The notes under the pieces were generated by a model. The model was not told where the DNA came from, did not search any database, and was given only the letters and a program-made list of their open reading frames with translations. This document shows, one piece after another, positions 26,627 to 29,032 of a stretch of DNA of 29,032 bases. Numbering within the stretch: the first letter of the stretch is position 1; each line of letters starts with the position of its first letter. Made by a program: the position numbers and the translations under genes. The DNA is from a virus: positions 1 through 29,032 of IMG/VR virus record IMGVR_UViG_3300020472_000123. One strand, given 5' to 3'.

Positions 26627-27676
26627 ATGGCAACGCAACAATCACGTTATTTTAATCAAAGTGATTTAGTGGCCAGAACCACAAGTTCTGATCTAGAGCC
26701 TGGGTTTGAGAACGTATTGGAAGATAATTATGTAGAAGCACCTGATAAATTTGTTTCGTTATTCTATAATAAGGATTCCTACAGGGAAATGCAGAGTTTT
26801 CAGGAAGCTCTGGGTGCTCCTGCGTTATCTAACTTCTTTAAGGTAACAATGGATATTGGTACTGAACCACCAGAAGCTATAAGACAGTTTCCTGGCGATT
26901 CAGCAGGACAATCAATTACTTCTTCAGATAGAAAAGCAAAAGGTTTGAACCAATGGTTGACTAGTGCTGGAGTATTGGGGGCAAATGATCCCAAACAAAG
27001 GTATGAGTTGTTATGTAATCAGGCTATGTTGCCTGGAACATCTATGTCTGTTTCTCAGGAAATAGGTAGTAGACAGGGAATTACAGAAAGATTTGCAACA
27101 CAGAGACAGTATACTGATATTTCTATAGGTTTTTATGTATCTTCTGATTATAAGATTCTGAGACTATTTCAAGAGTGGATGAATTATATGAATCCATTAT
27201 ATGTCAGTCAACAGGGAGTAACACCTGACATAGCATTTCCTGGCGGTTATCCAAATAATGATGAGAGTTATGCATATCACAGGTTTAGATATCCTTACCA
27301 ATACAAAAAGAATCTTGCAGTTACTAAGTTTGAAAAGAATCTAGGAACTGGTGTTGATGGTGGTAGATATAATATTTCTTCTGTAGGAAGAGCAGGAGAA
27401 TCTTATAAACCTGATGCCATTACTTATGTTTTTGTAAATGCATTTCCTACATCTATACAGGATATTCCTTTAAATTATCAGGCTGGACAAATTTTGGAAT
27501 GTCAAGTAGAATTTACCTATGATAGGTATTATATTGTTAATCATCTTGGCGATGCTGCTAAACCTCCAAATAATCAGGGAGGACAGTTAAGTCAGGGTTC
27601 GGATAGACAAGGATTACCTAACATGCAAGGAAATTCCAGCAAAGGAAGATTTCTACAAAGATTAAACGCCTCGTAA
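26627..27676 (+). CDS. 54: Baseplate tail-tube initiator gp54
   Basis: The product has 349 residues. The conserved block LPGTSMSVSQEIGSRQGITE, RFATQRQYTDISIGFYVSSD, LFQEWMNYMNPLYV, YHRFRYPYQYKKNLAVTKFE, VFVNAFPTSIQDIPLNYQAG and ECQVEFTYDRYYIV is the tail-tube-like fold of gp54, which sits on gp48 and starts tube assembly. The C-terminus is Gln/Gly-rich. It opens the plus-strand baseplate operon, divergent from gene 4, with a gap of only 43 nt and no obvious promoter of its own. Confidence 0.85.
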   Translation: MATQQSRYFNQSDLVARTTSSDLEPGFENVLEDNYVEAPDKFVSLFYNKDSYREMQSFQEALGAPALSNFFKVTMDIGTEPPEAIRQFPGDSAGQSITSSDRKAKGLNQWLTSAGVLGANDPKQRYELLCNQAMLPGTSMSVSQEIGSRQGITERFATQRQYTDISIGFYVSSDYKILRLFQEWMNYMNPLYVSQQGVTPDIAFPGGYPNNDESYAYHRFRYPYQYKKNLAVTKFEKNLGTGVDGGRYNISSVGRAGESYKPDAITYVFVNAFPTSIQDIPLNYQAGQILECQVEFTYDRYYIVNHLGDAAKPPNNQGGQLSQGSDRQGLPNMQGNSSKGRFLQRLNAS

Positions 27677-27682
27677 ACCGCT

Positions 27683-27689
27683 CTAAATA
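27683..27689 (+). promoter_or_regulatory. Possible late-promoter variant CTAAATA upstream of gene 26
   Basis: TCTAAATA (27682-27689) differs from TATAAATA at one position and lies 21 nt before the ATG at 27711. Confidence 0.45.
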
Positions 27690-27710
27690 ATAACGATTAA
27701 ATACTAAATC

Positions 27711-28430
27711 ATGCCTTTACCAAAAATCCATACGGCTGAGTATGAGTTGAAATTACCTTCAAATGGAAAAACTATAAAGTATAGACCATTTCTAGTAAAA
27801 GAAGAAAAGATTCTTATACTTGCGCTTGAGACCGAAGATCAAAAACAAATAACCAATGCTGTTAAACAAGTTCTAAAGAACTGTGTTATCACTAAGGGTA
27901 TTAAAGTTGAAACTCTACCAAGTTTTGACATAGAGTATCTCTTTTTGAATATTCGTGGCAAATCTGTGGGTGAAACAATTGATCTACTTGTTACATGTGG
28001 TGATGATGGCGAAACAGAAGTCGCTGTTGGTGTTGCTATTGACGATATACAAGTAACAACAAATAAGGATCACACTCCAGACGTACAATTAGATGATGAT
28101 TATAGTGTGAGAATGAAGTATCCTTCAATGAGTCAATTCATAGAGACTAACTTTAATCAAGAAGGTGAGGATGCAGTTGATCAGTCATTTGAAATCATTG
28201 CTTCATGTATTGACAGTGTTTACAATGCGGAAGATGTCTTTGCAGCTTCTGAGTGTACTAAGAAAGAATTGAAAGAATGGGTGGAGTCTCTTACCTCTGC
28301 ACAGTTCCAAAAGATTGAAGGATTTTTTGAGACAATGCCTAAGTTAACTCATACTCTTGAGGTTACTAATCCCAAAACTAAGAAAAAGAATACCATTGTA
28401 CTGGAGGGGCTAACAGATTTTTTCGGTTAA
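27711..28430 (+). CDS. 26: Baseplate hub subunit gp26
   Basis: The product has 239 residues. The start MPLPKIHTAEYELKLPSNGK, then YRPFLVKEEKILILALETED and QITNAVKQVLKNCVI, followed by PSFDIEYLFLNIRGKSVGE, is the pattern of T4 gp26-family hub proteins. The C-terminal half holds SVRMKYPSMSQFI and an acidic helical region. In T4, gp26 takes part in hub assembly with gp51. It follows gp54 by 34 nt and precedes the gp51-like gene by 2 nt. Confidence 0.85.
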   Translation: MPLPKIHTAEYELKLPSNGKTIKYRPFLVKEEKILILALETEDQKQITNAVKQVLKNCVITKGIKVETLPSFDIEYLFLNIRGKSVGETIDLLVTCGDDGETEVAVGVAIDDIQVTTNKDHTPDVQLDDDYSVRMKYPSMSQFIETNFNQEGEDAVDQSFEIIASCIDSVYNAEDVFAASECTKKELKEWVESLTSAQFQKIEGFFETMPKLTHTLEVTNPKTKKKNTIVLEGLTDFFG

Positions 28431-28432
28431 GT

Positions 28433-28621
28433 ATGTCTCACATTGATCTTGAGACATACTTCAGAATTAATTTTGCTCTCATGCAGTACCATAAATATTC
28501 ATTATGGGATATAGAAAATATGCCTCCGTGGGAACGAGACATCTATGTTGGACTCCTTAGATTGCATATTGAGGAAGAAAACCTAAAACAAAAGCAACGA
28601 GAAGCAAAGCTTAATGGCTAA
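28433..28621 (+). CDS. 51: Baseplate hub assembly protein gp51-like
   Basis: The product has 62 residues: MSHIDLETYFRINFALMQYH, KYSLWDIENMPPWERDIYVG, LLRLHIEEEN and a charged end. The short 'fal.QyhkysL.diE.M.pWErdiYv.LL...i.eE' helix pattern is the form cyanophages carry after gene 26, where T4 has the hub assembly catalyst gp51. It also resembles tail-assembly chaperones. It overlaps the next gene by 8 bases. Confidence 0.65.
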   Translation: MSHIDLETYFRINFALMQYHKYSLWDIENMPPWERDIYVGLLRLHIEEENLKQKQREAKLNG

Positions 28622-29032
28622 ATTTTCATCTAAAATGTTTAAAGCACCCAAAGTTGGGAAGGGTGTGTCTAGCGTTAAGAAGAAGAGTAGCCTCCTTGGG
28701 AAGAAAGGGAGTAGGAAGAGCGTATATGGTGGTGTAGGTGGAGCCCCAAAGGGTTCGATAAAAGGTAAGAATATATTAAAGGGAACTGGTAAGAAGATAG
28801 GGCCTATCAGACCAGATCTTAAACAGGGTGGTATAAGGAAGATTAATAAACTTGTAGAGACAAAAGTTCAGGGCCTTGTTCCAAAACTATCACAAAAGAT
28901 TGAAGCCAAAGTAGATTCCTTTGATCCTAGCAAGTTCATGGGTAAGATCTTTGATGGTGGATTGGATTCACTGAGAGGATTTGGATCTAGTCTTGATGGA
29001 ATGAAAGGATCTATGCAGGGTGCAGTAGATTT
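28614..29032 (+). CDS. Gly/Lys-rich virion-region protein, 3' truncated by window
   Basis: ATG 28614; 139 residues are visible before the window ends. It begins MAKFSSKMFKAPKVGKGVSS and is very basic and Gly/Ser-rich for 70 residues. It then becomes more helical (KINKLVETKVQGLVPKLSQK, IEAKVDSFDPSKFMGKIFDG). Its position after genes 26 and 51 suggests a hub or tail protein, and the repetitive basic start could be disordered. No family assigned from the visible part. Confidence 0.6.
   Translation, partial: MAKFSSKMFKAPKVGKGVSSVKKKSSLLGKKGSRKSVYGGVGGAPKGSIKGKNILKGTGKKIGPIRPDLKQGGIRKINKLVETKVQGLVPKLSQKIEAKVDSFDPSKFMGKIFDGGLDSLRGFGSSLDGMKGSMQGAVD

Overview
The window is part of the genome of a T4-like cyanomyovirus, that is, a phage of marine picocyanobacteria (Prochlorococcus or Synechococcus). 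Three things support this. There are T4 core genes: 33, 32, 53, 48, 4, 54, 26 and 51. There are T4-type late promoters (TATAAATA). There is a large set of host-derived metabolic genes: psbA, hli genes, heme oxygenase, TalC transaldolase, peptide deformylase, ThyX and PhoH. The DNA is AT-rich, densely packed, and full of ATGA/TAATG stop-start overlaps. Most genes are on the + strand; only the 53-48-unknown-4 block (23183-26583) is on the - strand. No tRNA, CRISPR array, insertion sequence or integrase was seen.

Layout. 1-2113: the end of a putative GT25-like glycosyltransferase, a structured leader or ncRNA locus, a porin-like secreted protein, a 2OG-oxygenase-like protein and two small proteins. 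2203-6340: a photosynthesis cassette with three hli or hli-like genes, a small membrane protein, an operon of tiny genes containing a PsbN-like protein, psbA, then a run of small genes including a glutaredoxin. The cassette is bounded by two near-identical terminator repeats (2091-2118 and 6313-6340). 6356-9141: a flavin-dependent halogenase-like gene overlapping a NodU/CmcH carbamoyltransferase gene. 9168-9640: a tandem glutamine-riboswitch-like locus in which the second aptamer is split by a small ORF, followed by a two-repeat YRGVK (DUF4278-like) peptide gene. 9688-13487: a plastic region of small, often membrane, proteins plus peptide deformylase. 13506-16415: heme oxygenase, transaldolase, a second glutaredoxin and small genes. 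16432-21262: a membrane protein, a DUF6433-like protein, two 2OG oxygenases flanking thyX, PhoH and a RecB/MGME1-like nuclease. 21247-23136: gp33, a membrane protein, a DUF1825-like protein and gp32. 23183 to the end: the baseplate and head-completion cluster, with the genes on the two strands diverging at about 26600.

How the parts fit. PsbA, the Hli proteins and the PsbN-like protein would keep photosystem II running in the infected cell. Deformylase would help mature D1. Transaldolase would shift carbon toward pentose phosphate and nucleotide precursors, which ThyX and possibly the glutaredoxins also serve. gp33 would switch on late genes from the TATAAATA promoters. The glutamine-riboswitch-like locus suggests that part of the program senses host nitrogen status.

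The strongest candidate for something undescribed is the split tandem aptamer at 9203-9434. A 53-codon ORF starts directly after the 5' strand of P2 of the second aptamer copy and ends inside the 3' half of the same copy. The PsbN-like gene, the repeats bounding the photosynthesis cassette, and the structured RNA before the porin gene also deserve a closer look. All functional calls come from reading motifs by eye; no database search was run.
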